Source: Thalassospira profundimaris (GTDB lineage Bacteria; Pseudomonadota; Alphaproteobacteria; Rhodospirillales; Thalassospiraceae). From it: a stretch of DNA of 64,000 bases. Below, piece after piece: positions 29,761 through 41,056 of this stretch; position 1 is the first letter of the stretch; the number at the start of each line of letters is the position of its first letter. Where the stretch lies: contig NZ_JPWI01000003.1 in assembly GCF_003326795.1 (NCBI RefSeq), positions 186,001 through 250,000 on the forward strand. The letters run 5' to 3'. The position numbers were made by a program, and so were the translations under genes. Under the pieces are notes generated by a model. The model was not told the origin of the DNA, did no database searches, and saw only the letters and a program-made list of their open reading frames with translations.

Positions 29761-30240
29761 TCAGTCGGCGATATAGGTGCCGGACTTTCCGCCTTCCTTG
29801 CGGGTGACACGAATATCTGTGATCTGCATCGCCTTATCGACCGCCTTGCACATATCAAAGACGGTCAGGGCCGCAACAGAGGCAGCTGTAAGCGCCTCCA
29901 TCTCGACCCCGGTCTTGCCGGTGGTCTTGCAGGTTGCCGTAATATCGACCCCGTCAACATCATCGGCCAGTTCAAGATCAACCGTAACCGAAGTCAGGGG
30001 AAGAGGATGGCACAGCGGGATCAGATCAGGAGTCTTTTTCGCCCCCATGATCCCGGCAAGCTGGGCAATGCCAAGAACATCGCCCTTTTTATGGCCGCGA
30101 TCCGCAATCAGCTGTGCTGTTTGCGCAGACATCAGTACACGTGCCTTGGCAATGGCAATTCGGGTGGTATCGGCCTTGGCCGAGATATCGACCATGACGG
30201 CGTTACCACCTGCATCAATATGCGAAAGCTTGTCTGCCAT
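29761..30240 (-). CDS. moaC: Cyclic pyranopterin monophosphate synthase MoaC
   Basis: Second step of molybdenum cofactor synthesis, making cyclic pyranopterin monophosphate after MoaA. 159 residues from ATG 30240, matching the family length. The conserved segments [27 protein letters not shown] and [13 protein letters not shown] are present. A TTG at 30258 would add six residues but has no advantage. It lies 18 nt downstream of trpC, as in many Rhodospirillales, but the expected moeA is not found between moaC and lexA. Confidence 0.95.
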   Translation of the reverse strand: MADKLSHIDAGGNAVMVDISAKADTTRIAIAKARVLMSAQTAQLIADRGHKKGDVLGIAQLAGIMGAKKTPDLIPLCHPLPLTSVTVDLELADDVDGVDITATCKTTGKTGVEMEALTAASVAALTVFDMCKAVDKAMQITDIRVTRKEGGKSGTYIAD

Positions 30241-30258
30241 TATTCTGTCTGTCGCCAA

Positions 30259-31056
30259 TCAGGCCGCAAGGCCAAGAAGATTACGGGTTGCTGCGGTCAC
30301 ATCATCCTGACGCATCAGGCTTTCACCAATCAGGAAGCATTGCGCGCCGACCCTGGACATGCGTGCAAGGTCTTCCGGAGTAAACAAGCCGCTTTCAGCC
30401 ACCAGCAAACGGTCGTTATCAACCATGCCAGCCAGTTCTTCGGTCGTGCTCAGCGAAATTTCCATGGTCTTGAGGTTGCGGTTATTAATCCCGACCAGTC
30501 GTGATTTCAGTTTCAGCGCGCGTTCAAGTTCTGGTGCATTGTGAACTTCGATCAGAACATCCATGCCAAGGCTGTGCGCGGCATCTTCAAGTTCAGCCGC
30601 CAAGCCATCGTCAAGGGCCGCCATGATCAAAAGGATACAATCAGCACCAAGTGCACGTGCTTCGGTGATCTGATAGGGATCAACCATGAAATCCTTGCGC
30701 AATGCCGGAAGGTCAACAGCCGCACGTGCCGCCACCAGATAGCTGTCATCGCCCTGGAAATAGGGGACGTCAGTCAGAACAGAAAGACAGCTTGCCCCGC
30801 CAGCCTGATAGGCTTTTGCGAGTTCCGGCGGATTGAAATCCGGGCGGATCAGGCCTTGGGACGGTGATGCTTTCTTGATTTCGGCGATCAGGCCGTAACG
30901 ACCGTTCGCAACACTGGTTTCAAGGGCATTGATAAAGCCGCGCGGTGCTGACTGTGCCTTTGCTTCTGCTTCAAGCGTACCAAGGGTTTTGCGCGCCTTG
31001 CAGGCTGCGACATGGTCACGTTTGTCGTCACAGATTTTTTGAAGAACGTCACTCAC
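30259..31056 (-). CDS. trpC: Indole-3-glycerol phosphate synthase
   Basis: Closes the indole ring from carboxyphenylaminodeoxyribulose phosphate in tryptophan synthesis. 265 residues of the TIM-barrel family, monofunctional (no TrpF fused). The phosphate- and substrate-binding segments [21 protein letters not shown] and [12 protein letters not shown] are present. It starts with GTG whose bases overlap the trpD stop (GTGA), so it is translationally coupled. Confidence 0.96.
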   Translation of the reverse strand: MSDVLQKICDDKRDHVAACKARKTLGTLEAEAKAQSAPRGFINALETSVANGRYGLIAEIKKASPSQGLIRPDFNPPELAKAYQAGGASCLSVLTDVPYFQGDDSYLVAARAAVDLPALRKDFMVDPYQITEARALGADCILLIMAALDDGLAAELEDAAHSLGMDVLIEVHNAPELERALKLKSRLVGINNRNLKTMEISLSTTEELAGMVDNDRLLVAESGLFTPEDLARMSRVGAQCFLIGESLMRQDDVTAATRNLLGLAA

Positions 31057-32087
31057 GCTGCGTTTCCTTCGTTGGTAATGGTAACAAGGCCCTGCAGCGT
31101 CTCTGCAGCCTTGCCACTGTCAATCGCATCGGACGCCTTTTTAATACCCTCGGCAAGATCGCTCGCAATCCCGGTAACCACAAGGGCCGCACCGGCATTC
31201 ATCAGAACGATGTCGCGATAAGCGCCTTTTTTTGCCGCCAAAAGATCAGTAATAGCCTTGGCATTCACATCGGCATCCCCCCCCTTGAGATCCTCAAGAG
31301 TAGCCGTTTCAAAGCCGAAATCACCCGGTGAAATTTCAAAGGTCGTGACATTGCCGTTTTTGACTTCGGCAACAAAGGTCGGACCGGTGGTCGAGATTTC
31401 ATCAAGTCCGCTATGGCCGTGAACGACCCAAGCATGTACCGATCCCAGACGGTTCAGCACATGGGCAACCGGTTCCACCCAGTCCTTGGCAAAAACGCCA
31501 AGGACCTGGCGTTTGGTCTTTGCCGGGTTGGCAAGCGGGCCAAGCAGGTTAAAGATCGTGCGGGTCCCCATTTCAACACGGGTCGGCATCACATGACGCA
31601 TGGCCGAATGATGGCGGGTTGCCATCATAAAGCACAGGCCGATCTCGCGAAGCGCCTTTTCCAGAAGCTTCATATCCGCATCAAGATTAACGCCAAGCGC
31701 CATCAGGACATCGGCAGAACCCGATTTCGACGAAGCAGCACGGTTGCCATGCTTGGCAACAACAGCACCAGCCGCCGCCGCAACAATGGCGGCACCAGTC
31801 GAAATATTGAAGGTGCCACTGCCATCTCCACCCGTCCCGCAGGTATCAACTGCATTGTCAGGCGCAACGATGCCGGTTGCCTTTTCACGCATGACGCGTG
31901 CTGCGCCGGTGATTTCGTCAACCGTTTCACCGCGAATACGCAAACCCATCAGGAAAGCCCCCATCTGGGACGGGGTTGCCTGACCCGACATCAGCACATT
32001 GAAAGCCTGTTCGGCCATGCTTTCGGTCAGTTTTTCACCATCTGCGACTTTGGCCAGAATTGGCTTCAGATCATTATCAGTCGACAT
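31053..32087 (-). CDS. trpD: Anthranilate phosphoribosyltransferase
   Basis: Transfers phosphoribose from PRPP to anthranilate. 344 residues; the glycine-rich PRPP loop is [17 protein letters not shown] and the [13 protein letters not shown] segment binds anthranilate and metal. ATG at 32087. It overlaps trpC by 4 nt and starts 34 nt after trpG. Confidence 0.96.
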   Translation of the reverse strand: MSTDNDLKPILAKVADGEKLTESMAEQAFNVLMSGQATPSQMGAFLMGLRIRGETVDEITGAARVMREKATGIVAPDNAVDTCGTGGDGSGTFNISTGAAIVAAAAGAVVAKHGNRAASSKSGSADVLMALGVNLDADMKLLEKALREIGLCFMMATRHHSAMRHVMPTRVEMGTRTIFNLLGPLANPAKTKRQVLGVFAKDWVEPVAHVLNRLGSVHAWVVHGHSGLDEISTTGPTFVAEVKNGNVTTFEISPGDFGFETATLEDLKGGDADVNAKAITDLLAAKKGAYRDIVLMNAGAALVVTGIASDLAEGIKKASDAIDSGKAAETLQGLVTITNEGNAA

Positions 32088-32121
32088 TCGGGTTTCCTCG
32101 GTTTGCGGTCCGGTGCGTTTG

Positions 32122-32694
32122 TCAGGCGCCGGTATAGTCGATAAAATTCTTTAACAATGCGTGCCCATGTTCCGATGCAATGCTTTCGGGATGGAACTGA
32201 ACGCCATGAATCTGATGGGTTTTATGACGGACACCCATGATCAGACCATCTTCGCTTTCGGCGGTGATTTCAAGACTGTTGGGCAAAGTTTCGCGTTCGA
32301 TCACCAAAGAATGATAGCGCGTTGCCTCAAACGGGCTTGGAAGACCGGCAAAGACACTGGTACCGGAATGTTTCATCGCATCGGTCTTGCCATGCATGCA
32401 ATGGGGCGCACGGACAACCTTGCCGCCAAATGCCTGACCAATTGATTGATGGCCAAGGCACACGCCAAGAAGCTTGACCTTGCCAGCCGCAGCCTTGATC
32501 AGATCAAGACAGATACCTGCACGTTCCGGGTCACAAGGACCGGGCGAAATCACGATGCCCTCGGGCTTCATGGCAAGGGCCGCATCGACGGTGATCTCAT
32601 CGTTGCGGCGTACTTCAACCTCGGGGCCGAGTTCGCGCAAATAATGCCACAAATTGAATGTGAAGCTGTCGTAATTATCGATGAGTAGATACAT
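32122..32694 (-). CDS. trpG: Anthranilate synthase glutamine amidotransferase subunit
   Basis: Releases ammonia from glutamine for TrpE. 190 residues of the class I amidotransferase family with the triad Cys79 (GVCLGHQ), His168 and Glu170 (HPES). The segment [13 protein letters not shown] separates TrpG/PabA from other amidotransferases. It might also serve PabB. First gene of the minus-strand trpGDC-moaC unit; its partner trpE lies 1.55 kb upstream, beyond a gene on the other strand. Confidence 0.94.
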   Translation of the reverse strand: MYLLIDNYDSFTFNLWHYLRELGPEVEVRRNDEITVDAALAMKPEGIVISPGPCDPERAGICLDLIKAAAGKVKLLGVCLGHQSIGQAFGGKVVRAPHCMHGKTDAMKHSGTSVFAGLPSPFEATRYHSLVIERETLPNSLEITAESEDGLIMGVRHKTHQIHGVQFHPESIASEHGHALLKNFIDYTGA

Positions 32695-32881
32695 CGGAAG
32701 AAGCGCCTGTGCACATTAAGGTCGGCAGAGAATAAACGCCCTTGCCGCTACGTCAAGCGGAAGCAGAGTAAGGGTTTTCTCCTATGGCAGGTTGTCCGGT
32801 GATGCGCAGGTCCGGTCTCTTAACGGGGCGCTAACCAGAACCGTTTTAAAAACATTAAAACAACTGCCGACATGATCGGTC

Positions 32882-32918
32882 TATAATCACCATATGGGAT
32901 GGAGCTGTATGCTATAAT
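32882..32918 (+). promoter_or_regulatory. Two tandem -10 elements upstream of the deacetylase
   Basis: TATAAT occurs at 32882-32887 and again at 32913-32918; the second is an extended -10 (TGC before TATAAT). Neither has a good -35. A start point near 32925 would give a leader of about 40 nt to the GTG at 32966. Confidence 0.5.
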
Positions 32919-32965
32919 GTACAGCGCCTACGAGCGACCCACCAAACGATACTGGAGACCACAGC

Positions 32966-34177
32966 GTGGCACGCCGGGCAACGACCACCAAACGTAAAAA
33001 GGTGGCACCCAAGAAATCCAACCGCCAAAAGACTGCATCGAAAAAGAAATCGGGCGGTATCGGCCGTCTGATGCTGGGCGGTGCATTTGTTGCAGGTACT
33101 CTTTCTGCCATGATTGCCGTGGGCAGCATGCTTGAACTTGATCGCGCATCTGACGAATTCGGTCGGGCATCGGATCAACGCGCTCCTGATTACGCATTGG
33201 CCGAGCCGGAACAAAAACCGATGCTGCGCAAGGATTATCAGTTACCCGATACTCCGCCGCCGCCCATGCAGGGACGCACCGGTTATCTGATTGATGAAAA
33301 TGGCCGCACCACCGCAAATCAGGGGCAGGGCGGACAGAACCTTTCGGATTTTGTCGGAACACCACAATCCAAACCCAAAGGCGACATTCTTCCGGGGGAT
33401 AGTGGCAATGACGGACCCGCAATAACGGTCGGGCCGTCTGACAAGGATGCGCCTTGGCGTAAATTTGCGGCCCTGGCACCTGATGCCGGATCAAAGCCGG
33501 TCATTGCCATTGTCATCGATGATGCCGGGCTTGATCAGCCTCGCACGGCAAAAACCGTGGAACTTCCCGGGCCGATTACGATTTCCTATCTGCCTTATGC
33601 GCGCGATTTGCAGCCACAGGTCAATGCCGCACGCAAGGCCGGGCATGAGGTGATGTTACATATGCCAATGGAACCGTCATCGGCCACAGTTGATCCGGGA
33701 CCACATGCGTTGTTGGCGACCTATGATCGACAGAAGATCGTCAACGAAATGAACTGGATGCTTGATCGCTTTGACGGATATGTCGGGGTGAACAACCATA
33801 TGGGCAGCAAATTCACATCCGATCCGGAACGCATGCGGATTGTGATGGAAGTGATGAAGTCTCGCGGACTTCTGTTCCTTGATTCCCGCACCAGTGCTGC
33901 ATCTGTCGGGTATTCGACGGCCAGCAAGTTCGGTGTTCCGGCAATTACGCGTGATGTCTTTATCGACGATGCCGACGATGCAGCCAAAATTGCCGATATG
34001 CTGGCCCGCACCGAACGTGTCGCCGCCAAACAGGGCTATGCCATTGCCATCGGTCATCCCCGTGATCTGACGATCAGTGCCTTGCGCAAGTGGATCCCGG
34101 AAATTGAAGCGCGCGGATTTGTTCTGGTGCCTGTGTCGGATATCTTGCGACGCTCGTCACGGAGTGTGACTGGATAA
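32966..34177 (+). CDS. Divergent polysaccharide deacetylase family protein
   Basis: 403 residues. A strongly basic Lys/Arg/Thr-rich N-terminus (1-30) precedes one hydrophobic helix (about 33-52), so it is probably anchored in the inner membrane with the rest in the periplasm. After a Pro/Gly-rich linker comes the YibQ-like NodB-fold domain (about 175-400) with the paired Asp185-Asp186 in AIVIDDAG, HMPMEP and GVNNHMGSKFT. Function is unknown; relatives often sit near envelope peptidases. GTG 32966 follows GGAG (32954-32957). It is the only plus-strand gene among trp genes and is closed by a terminator. Confidence 0.88.
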   Translation: MARRATTTKRKKVAPKKSNRQKTASKKKSGGIGRLMLGGAFVAGTLSAMIAVGSMLELDRASDEFGRASDQRAPDYALAEPEQKPMLRKDYQLPDTPPPPMQGRTGYLIDENGRTTANQGQGGQNLSDFVGTPQSKPKGDILPGDSGNDGPAITVGPSDKDAPWRKFAALAPDAGSKPVIAIVIDDAGLDQPRTAKTVELPGPITISYLPYARDLQPQVNAARKAGHEVMLHMPMEPSSATVDPGPHALLATYDRQKIVNEMNWMLDRFDGYVGVNNHMGSKFTSDPERMRIVMEVMKSRGLLFLDSRTSAASVGYSTASKFGVPAITRDVFIDDADDAAKIADMLARTERVAAKQGYAIAIGHPRDLTISALRKWIPEIEARGFVLVPVSDILRRSSRSVTG

Positions 34178-34208
34178 ACCGATACCTGCTGTTCCAGGCT
34201 GATACAAC

Positions 34209-34240
34209 AAGGGCCGCAGTGATACGCGGCCCTTTGTTTA
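34209..34240. terminator. Terminator between deacetylase and trpE
   Basis: AAGGGCCGC (34209-34217) pairs with GCGGCCCTT (34226-34234) around AGTGATAC and is followed by TGTTTATTGTTT. It serves the plus-strand deacetylase; the A-rich left flank makes it a weaker terminator for trpE. Confidence 0.75.
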
Positions 34241-34245
34241 TTGTT

Positions 34246-35742
34246 TCAGGAGAAGCGATATGCTTCGCGGGCCGCGGCCATCAATGCACCTGCCTTGTTG
34301 CGGCATTCCTTGTGCTCCAGTTCCGGTTTGCTATCAACGACGATACCGGCACCGGCCTGAATATGAATTTTCTCGTCCTTGATAACGGCTGTACGCAGGG
34401 CGATGCAGGTATCCATTGACCCATCAGCCGAGATATAGCCGATACACCCGGCATAGATCCCGCGACGCACCGATTCCAGTTCATCAATGATTTCCATCGC
34501 GCGTACTTTTGGTGCACCTGAAACCGTCCCGGCGGGGAAACCTGCCTTAAGGGCATCCATGGCATCGTATTTCTCGTCGATTTGCCCGACGACATTGGAA
34601 ACGATATGCATGACATGGGAATAATATTCGATGGTCTCGCGGTCTGTGACACGAACCGTGCCGGGTTTTGAAACACGGCCAACATCATTACGACCGAGAT
34701 CAAGCAACATCAGATGTTCGGAACGTTCCTTGGGATCATCCAGAAGGTCTTGCGCCATAACCTTGTCATCTTCGGGCGTTTTGCCACGACGGCGCGTTCC
34801 GGCGATCGGACGAATGGTGACCTCGCTATCGCGTAACCGGACCAGAATTTCCGGGCTGGCGCCAACAACCTGAAAACCGCCAATATCAAGATAGAACATG
34901 AAGGGTGACGGGTTGATCCGGCGAAGTGCGCGATAAAAGGCAAAGGGCGGCAATTGATAGGGCAGCGTATAGCGTTGCGACAGCACGACCTGGAAGATGT
35001 CACCGGCCCGGATATATTCCTTGGCCTTGTCGACCATTTCGTAAAAGCCAGCTTCATCCACGCTGACCTTCGGGTCGGGCAGGGTATCGGGCGCGGATTT
35101 CGAGCGACGGTCGATAAACAGGTTGCGCTGGAACTGCATCACCACATCGTTAAGCCGAGCACATGCCAGATCATAGGCCGCATCGGCACTGATACCGTCT
35201 TGCGGGCGCACTGGTGTGACGACGGTTACCGTATCCTCGATGGTGTCAAAGCTTGCGGTTACAGTCGGGCGAATAAATATGCCGTCTGGCACGCCAAGTT
35301 CGTCTTCGTTGCTGTCAGGCAGCTTTTCCATCAGGCGGACGGTGTCATATCCCATATAGCCAACAAGACCGGCACTCATCGGCGGCAGATTGTCGGGAAG
35401 CTTGATATAGCTTTCAGCAATCAGTTTCTTAAGGCTGTCGAGCGGGGCATCATCTTCATCGACAAAGGCATCCGCATCGGCCATGGCGCGACGGTTCAGA
35501 TCAGCCTTGTTGCCAAAGCAACGCCAGATCAGATCGGGTTTCAAACCCAGAAATGAATATCGCCCGCGAACAGCTCCTCCTTCAACAGATTCAAGCAAGT
35601 AGGTGTTTGGCATACCTTCGGCAATCTTGAGGAACGCCGAAACCGGCGTATCGAGATCAGCCGTCAATGCGGTCCAGAGAACCTGCGAGACGCCCTTGTC
35701 ATAGTTTTGCTTGAAGCTGTTGAAATCCGGTTTGATTTCCAT
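34246..35742 (-). CDS. trpE: Anthranilate synthase component I
   Basis: Converts chorismate and ammonia to anthranilate, the committed step to tryptophan. 498 residues: N-terminal regulatory domain with the Trp-feedback region LLESVEG, then the chorismate-binding domain (PFMFYLDIGGFQVVGASPE, RPIAGTRRRG, FPAGTVSGAPKVRAM). ATG at 35742. It lies 86 nt downstream of ppiD on the same strand, but a strong hairpin with a T tract lies between, so it must use readthrough or its own promoter. Confidence 0.96.
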   Translation of the reverse strand: MEIKPDFNSFKQNYDKGVSQVLWTALTADLDTPVSAFLKIAEGMPNTYLLESVEGGAVRGRYSFLGLKPDLIWRCFGNKADLNRRAMADADAFVDEDDAPLDSLKKLIAESYIKLPDNLPPMSAGLVGYMGYDTVRLMEKLPDSNEDELGVPDGIFIRPTVTASFDTIEDTVTVVTPVRPQDGISADAAYDLACARLNDVVMQFQRNLFIDRRSKSAPDTLPDPKVSVDEAGFYEMVDKAKEYIRAGDIFQVVLSQRYTLPYQLPPFAFYRALRRINPSPFMFYLDIGGFQVVGASPEILVRLRDSEVTIRPIAGTRRRGKTPEDDKVMAQDLLDDPKERSEHLMLLDLGRNDVGRVSKPGTVRVTDRETIEYYSHVMHIVSNVVGQIDEKYDAMDALKAGFPAGTVSGAPKVRAMEIIDELESVRRGIYAGCIGYISADGSMDTCIALRTAVIKDEKIHIQAGAGIVVDSKPELEHKECRNKAGALMAAAREAYRFS

Positions 35743-35775
35743 GGTCTGTCCGATTGTTGGTCTTTATGTTGGCTC

Positions 35776-35819
35776 TTAATAAAAAGAAAAAGGGCGACCG
35801 GTTGATCCGGTCGCCCTTT
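35776..35819 (-). terminator. Terminator after ppiD or attenuator before trpE
   Basis: A perfect 13-bp stem, AAAGGGCGACCGG (35789-35801) with CCGGTCGCCCTTT (35807-35819), loop of 5 nt. On the minus strand it is followed by TTCTTTTTATT. It ends 33-46 nt before the trpE ATG. No Trp-rich leader peptide is visible before it. Confidence 0.8.
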
Positions 35820-35828
35820 GTGCTTGTA

Positions 35829-37721
35829 TCAGTTAGCTGCTGTCGGAGCAAAAAGCTCGTTGATGACGGTGTTATTCACCGTGACCGAGATTTCGTCTCG
35901 CAGATAGCCAAGATATTGCGAAAGAATATCTTCGTTGATTGCCGATTTCAGTTCGTTACTGACCATAGATGCATCTGCCGTCTGGGCATCTGCGACCTTG
36001 ATATTATCAAGGCGGACAATCAGGATGTCTTCCCCGGTCTGAATTGCTTTGGCCTTGCCATCTTCAAGAGTGAATAGGGCGGCAGCAACGGCCGGATTAA
36101 CATTGTCGCCAAGACCCTGACCGGTACGTTTTGTCAGACCGCTTTCCATGACCTCTGCGCCATCTTCAGAGGCAACAGCGGCAAGATCTGCACCGTTTGA
36201 GTTGATGGTGTTGGCAAGCTCTTCTGCTTTGGCCAGCATCTGCTTCTGGCGTTCGTCAGCTTTCCATGCTGGGATGACATCGTCACGAACATCTTCGAAC
36301 GGACGCAGGGCAGAGGGGGTGATGTTCTCGACGCGAACGACATAACGGGTACCGGTACCGGTTTCCTCAAGGAAGCTTTCTTCGCCGTTTTCAAGCTCGA
36401 AAATCTTCGCGTTGATTTCATCCGCACTGTCGATGTTTTCACCGGCAAGGCCCTCGCCGCGAACAACTCCGCTCAGCTTGTAGGTTTTTGCGCCAACGTC
36501 ACGGGCTGCGTCTTCGATCGGGGTGCCTGCGCCAAGTTCCTCGTCAAACTTTGCCGCAAGGTCATAAATCGAGTCTTCTGCCTTGAACTGTTTGAGGCCG
36601 TCGACAATTGTGTCGCGTACTTCATCAAGGGACTGGGTGCTGCCCGGCGTAATCGACGTCACATGCAGGATATGCCAGCCAAGAGCCGTTTCAACCGGTT
36701 CGGAGTAACCGCCTTCGGGCAGGGCAAAGGTTGCAGCGCTCAGGTCCGGAAGAATGTCGTTGGCGGTGAATTCGCCAAGCTTGACCATCCCTTCATCCAT
36801 GCCGGCTTCCTTGGCCGTCGCCATGAAGTCAGCCCCTTCCTGAAGCTTTTTATAGGCTTCGTGCGCAGACTGCTCGTCGCCCGGCGCAAACAGTATCTGT
36901 TCGACAACGCGTTTTTCCGGGGTCTGGAATTCTGCTTCACGCTGTTTATAGGAATCAGCGATTTCTTCTTCGGTCACCGAGATTGTCGGGATCAGGTCCG
37001 CGGCACTGAGTGTCGCCAGCGTCACATCACGGCTTTCCGGCGCAGTAAACTGTGCTGCATTATCTTCGTGGAATTTGCGAAGGGTCGCATCATCGGCAAC
37101 CGCAATATCATCAAATTCCGCACCATTGAGGGCAAAGAATGAACCACTACGCTGTTCGTTGCGATAGGTAACAATCTGCTTTGCCATCATTTCCGGAACC
37201 GCCGCAGTGCCGGTCAGGCTGCCAACAACCTGCTGGCTCATCAGATCGCCACGAACACCTTCGATGAATTCCTGTTCGGTATAGCCTGCGGTGTAAAGCG
37301 CCTGCAGGAAACGATCACGGCTGAATTGTCCGGTGGTCGGGTCCTTGAAATTCTCAGACGCGAAGATGGTGTCGCGCACTTTATCGTCGCTGATACCGAT
37401 TCCCATAACCTTGGCGTCTTCACGCAGCACTTTCTGAGATACGAGCGATTGCACCGTATTGTTCAGAAGACCCATCTGGATGGCCTGCTGCTGGTTGAAG
37501 TTTGGGCCGAATACATTCCGCATATTCTGCACGCTGCGCTGGAAGGCGCGGTCCAGTTCGACCGGGGTAACTTTCTGGCTGCCGATTTCGGCAACTTCAC
37601 GCGACGTGCCAAGATTAAGCATCGATGCGTTCAGGCCCCAGATAACGAAGCTCAGTGCAATCACGCCAAAGATGATTTTGGCAAAGATTGATTTCGAAAA
37701 TGTGCGAATGCCAGCAAGCAT
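35829..37721 (-). CDS. ppiD: PpiD-type periplasmic folding chaperone / peptidyl-prolyl isomerase
   Basis: Membrane-anchored chaperone near the Sec exit that helps fold exported proteins. 630 residues: short cytoplasmic N-terminus, one helix (about 13-31, KIIFGVIALSFVIWGLN), a SurA-N-like domain (about 40-180), a parvulin domain (about 255-370, with LGWHILHVTSI), and a long C-terminal helical region. The partial parvulin site suggests weak or no isomerase activity, as in other PpiD. ATG at 37721; divergent from tpiA. Confidence 0.92.
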   Translation of the reverse strand: MLAGIRTFSKSIFAKIIFGVIALSFVIWGLNASMLNLGTSREVAEIGSQKVTPVELDRAFQRSVQNMRNVFGPNFNQQQAIQMGLLNNTVQSLVSQKVLREDAKVMGIGISDDKVRDTIFASENFKDPTTGQFSRDRFLQALYTAGYTEQEFIEGVRGDLMSQQVVGSLTGTAAVPEMMAKQIVTYRNEQRSGSFFALNGAEFDDIAVADDATLRKFHEDNAAQFTAPESRDVTLATLSAADLIPTISVTEEEIADSYKQREAEFQTPEKRVVEQILFAPGDEQSAHEAYKKLQEGADFMATAKEAGMDEGMVKLGEFTANDILPDLSAATFALPEGGYSEPVETALGWHILHVTSITPGSTQSLDEVRDTIVDGLKQFKAEDSIYDLAAKFDEELGAGTPIEDAARDVGAKTYKLSGVVRGEGLAGENIDSADEINAKIFELENGEESFLEETGTGTRYVVRVENITPSALRPFEDVRDDVIPAWKADERQKQMLAKAEELANTINSNGADLAAVASEDGAEVMESGLTKRTGQGLGDNVNPAVAAALFTLEDGKAKAIQTGEDILIVRLDNIKVADAQTADASMVSNELKSAINEDILSQYLGYLRDEISVTVNNTVINELFAPTAAN

Positions 37722-38051
37722 ATGATAAGCCTAACAATTCGTGGTTTGGTGTCGATATAATGTATCGACAGGTTTTAATTATGATCGCCTTGGGACGCAA
37801 ATCCCGACGAAATTGCCGGGCATCTTAATGGCGACAGGTAACAGCGGCAACAGGCGATTGCATAGAAGATCATAGCAATACCACACGAAATGCATGATCG
37901 CGTCATTTCCGGTACTTGGCCCGGTGCGGTGGACATGCTAAAAGCCGCTTCGAAATTGATCTTGTAACAGTTCGTAACCGGCGGGTTCGTCAATTATCGT
38001 TCTGTTATAAAACCGGAATGTCTGAAACTGACCAGCAAGAGGTATCCTCAC
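37722..38051. other. Divergent intergenic region between ppiD and tpiA
   Basis: 330 nt without a gene. It holds a palindrome, TGTCGATA (37750-37757) and TATCGACA (37763-37770), whose centre contains TATAAT (37756-37761). It lies 29-49 nt upstream of the ppiD ATG. Near tpiA I see TTATAA about 48 nt before the start and the ribosome binding site AAGAGGTA. No RNA gene is recognised. Confidence 0.5.
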
Positions 38052-38807
38052 ATGACCCAACGCCGTCCCCTGATTGCCGGAAACTGGAAAATGAACTGTT
38101 TGCGTGCAGACGGTCTTGCGCTGGCGTCTGACCTGGCCGCAAAGGCGTCTGAAAAGGGGGCGCTTGGCTGTGATGTGCTTGTTTGCCCGCCTGCAACGCT
38201 TCTGTCCGAGGTGGTTGGTGTAACCAAGGATAGTACAGTTGCCGTCGGTGGCCAGGATTGCCATGTGGCGACCTCAGGGGCGCATACCGGAGATATTGCT
38301 GCACCGATGCTTGCGGATATCGGTGCACGCTATGTTCTGGTTGGACATTCCGAACGCCGTGCGGATCATGGTGAAAGTTCGACCGATATTCGCTGCAAGG
38401 CAATTGCTGCGCATGATGCCGGTCTGGTTGCTGTGGTCTGTGTTGGTGAGACCGAACAGGAACGCGATCTTGGCGCGACGCTGTCGGTTGTGAACGGGCA
38501 GGTGGCTGTTTCTGTTCCGGATGGTGCGACCGCAAAGAATACTGTCATTGCCTATGAACCGGTCTGGGCGATCGGGACCGGCCGTACCGCCAGCGTTGAA
38601 GAAGTTGCCGAGGTCCACACCGCGATCCGCTCAGAACTTGTGAAGCGCTTTGAAGACGGCAACGAATTCCGGATTCTTTATGGTGGCTCAGTCAAGCCGT
38701 CCAATGCGGCGGAATTGCTGGCGCTCGAAGACGTCGACGGCGCGCTTGTCGGCGGGGCGAGCCTCAAGGTTGAAGATTTTTGGAAAATTATTGAAACTTG
38801 CGCCTAG
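38052..38807 (+). CDS. tpiA: Triosephosphate isomerase
   Basis: Interconverts dihydroxyacetone phosphate and glyceraldehyde-3-phosphate. 251 residues; catalytic residues lie in AGNWKMN (Asn11, Lys13), VGHSERR (His) and [11 protein letters not shown] (Glu), and the phosphate loop is [14 protein letters not shown] 38052 follows AAGAGGTA. secG follows on the same strand after 97 nt, a common alphaproteobacterial order (tpiA-secG-pyrG-kdsA-eno). Confidence 0.97.
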   Translation: MTQRRPLIAGNWKMNCLRADGLALASDLAAKASEKGALGCDVLVCPPATLLSEVVGVTKDSTVAVGGQDCHVATSGAHTGDIAAPMLADIGARYVLVGHSERRADHGESSTDIRCKAIAAHDAGLVAVVCVGETEQERDLGATLSVVNGQVAVSVPDGATAKNTVIAYEPVWAIGTGRTASVEEVAEVHTAIRSELVKRFEDGNEFRILYGGSVKPSNAAELLALEDVDGALVGGASLKVEDFWKIIETCA

Positions 38808-38904
38808 CCAACAGCCATAAAACGCGTTAAATACGCATCAAATTTATGCCCGGTCCGGGCCAAACTGCGTTCGGATCGGAAGTTAGGACAAGAGTTTCGA
38901 GACC

Positions 38905-39240
38905 ATGCAAACAGTCATTCTGGTAATCCACCTTCTTCTTGCGCTCGGCCTTATTGCCGTCATTCTCGTACAGCGCAGCGAGGGCGGTGGGCTTGGTATC
39001 GGCGGTAACAGCGGCGGCGGAGGCGGTGGCTTCGGCGTGATGAGTTCACGCGGCGCTGCGAACCTGCTGACCCGTACCACTGCGATTCTGGCAGGTGCAT
39101 TCATGATCACCAGCATCATTCTTGCATTGCAGTCCAACAGCCATACCCGGCCAGCTTCCATTCTGGAACAGGCACCGGCTTCGGCCCCGGCGGTTACTGA
39201 ACCCGCTGAGGATACCGGGCCCGCGGCTCCGACCCGCTAA
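38905..39240 (+). CDS. secG: Preprotein translocase subunit SecG
   Basis: Small inner-membrane subunit that aids SecYEG translocation. 111 residues: helix 1 (about 4-22), the conserved VQRSEGGGLG loop with a Gly-rich run, helix 2 (about 55-75), and a Pro/Ala/Glu C-terminal tail. ATG 38905. Followed by a terminator and pyrG. Confidence 0.94.
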   Translation: MQTVILVIHLLLALGLIAVILVQRSEGGGLGIGGNSGGGGGGFGVMSSRGAANLLTRTTAILAGAFMITSIILALQSNSHTRPASILEQAPASAPAVTEPAEDTGPAAPTR

Positions 39241-39259
39241 ACAAATTAACCGACGACAC

Positions 39260-39288
39260 GAGGCGGCAAACTTGCCGCCTCAATTTTT
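39260..39288 (+). terminator. Intrinsic terminator after secG
   Basis: GAGGCGGC (39260-39267) pairs with GCCGCCTC (39274-39281) around AAACTT and is followed by AATTTTTG. Confidence 0.8.
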
Positions 39289-39356
39289 GATTGTTGTATT
39301 CCCCGGTTCGTGATGCACTAAATGGCATTGAACCGAGGCTTTGTGCTTTGAGATGA

Positions 39357-40994
<1,638 letters not shown>

Positions 40995-41056
40995 TCGATA
41001 CGCAGTCTGACTGCGAGAGGGTCCCTTGCTGTAGGCTTGAATGGCCGAATGCTTGA

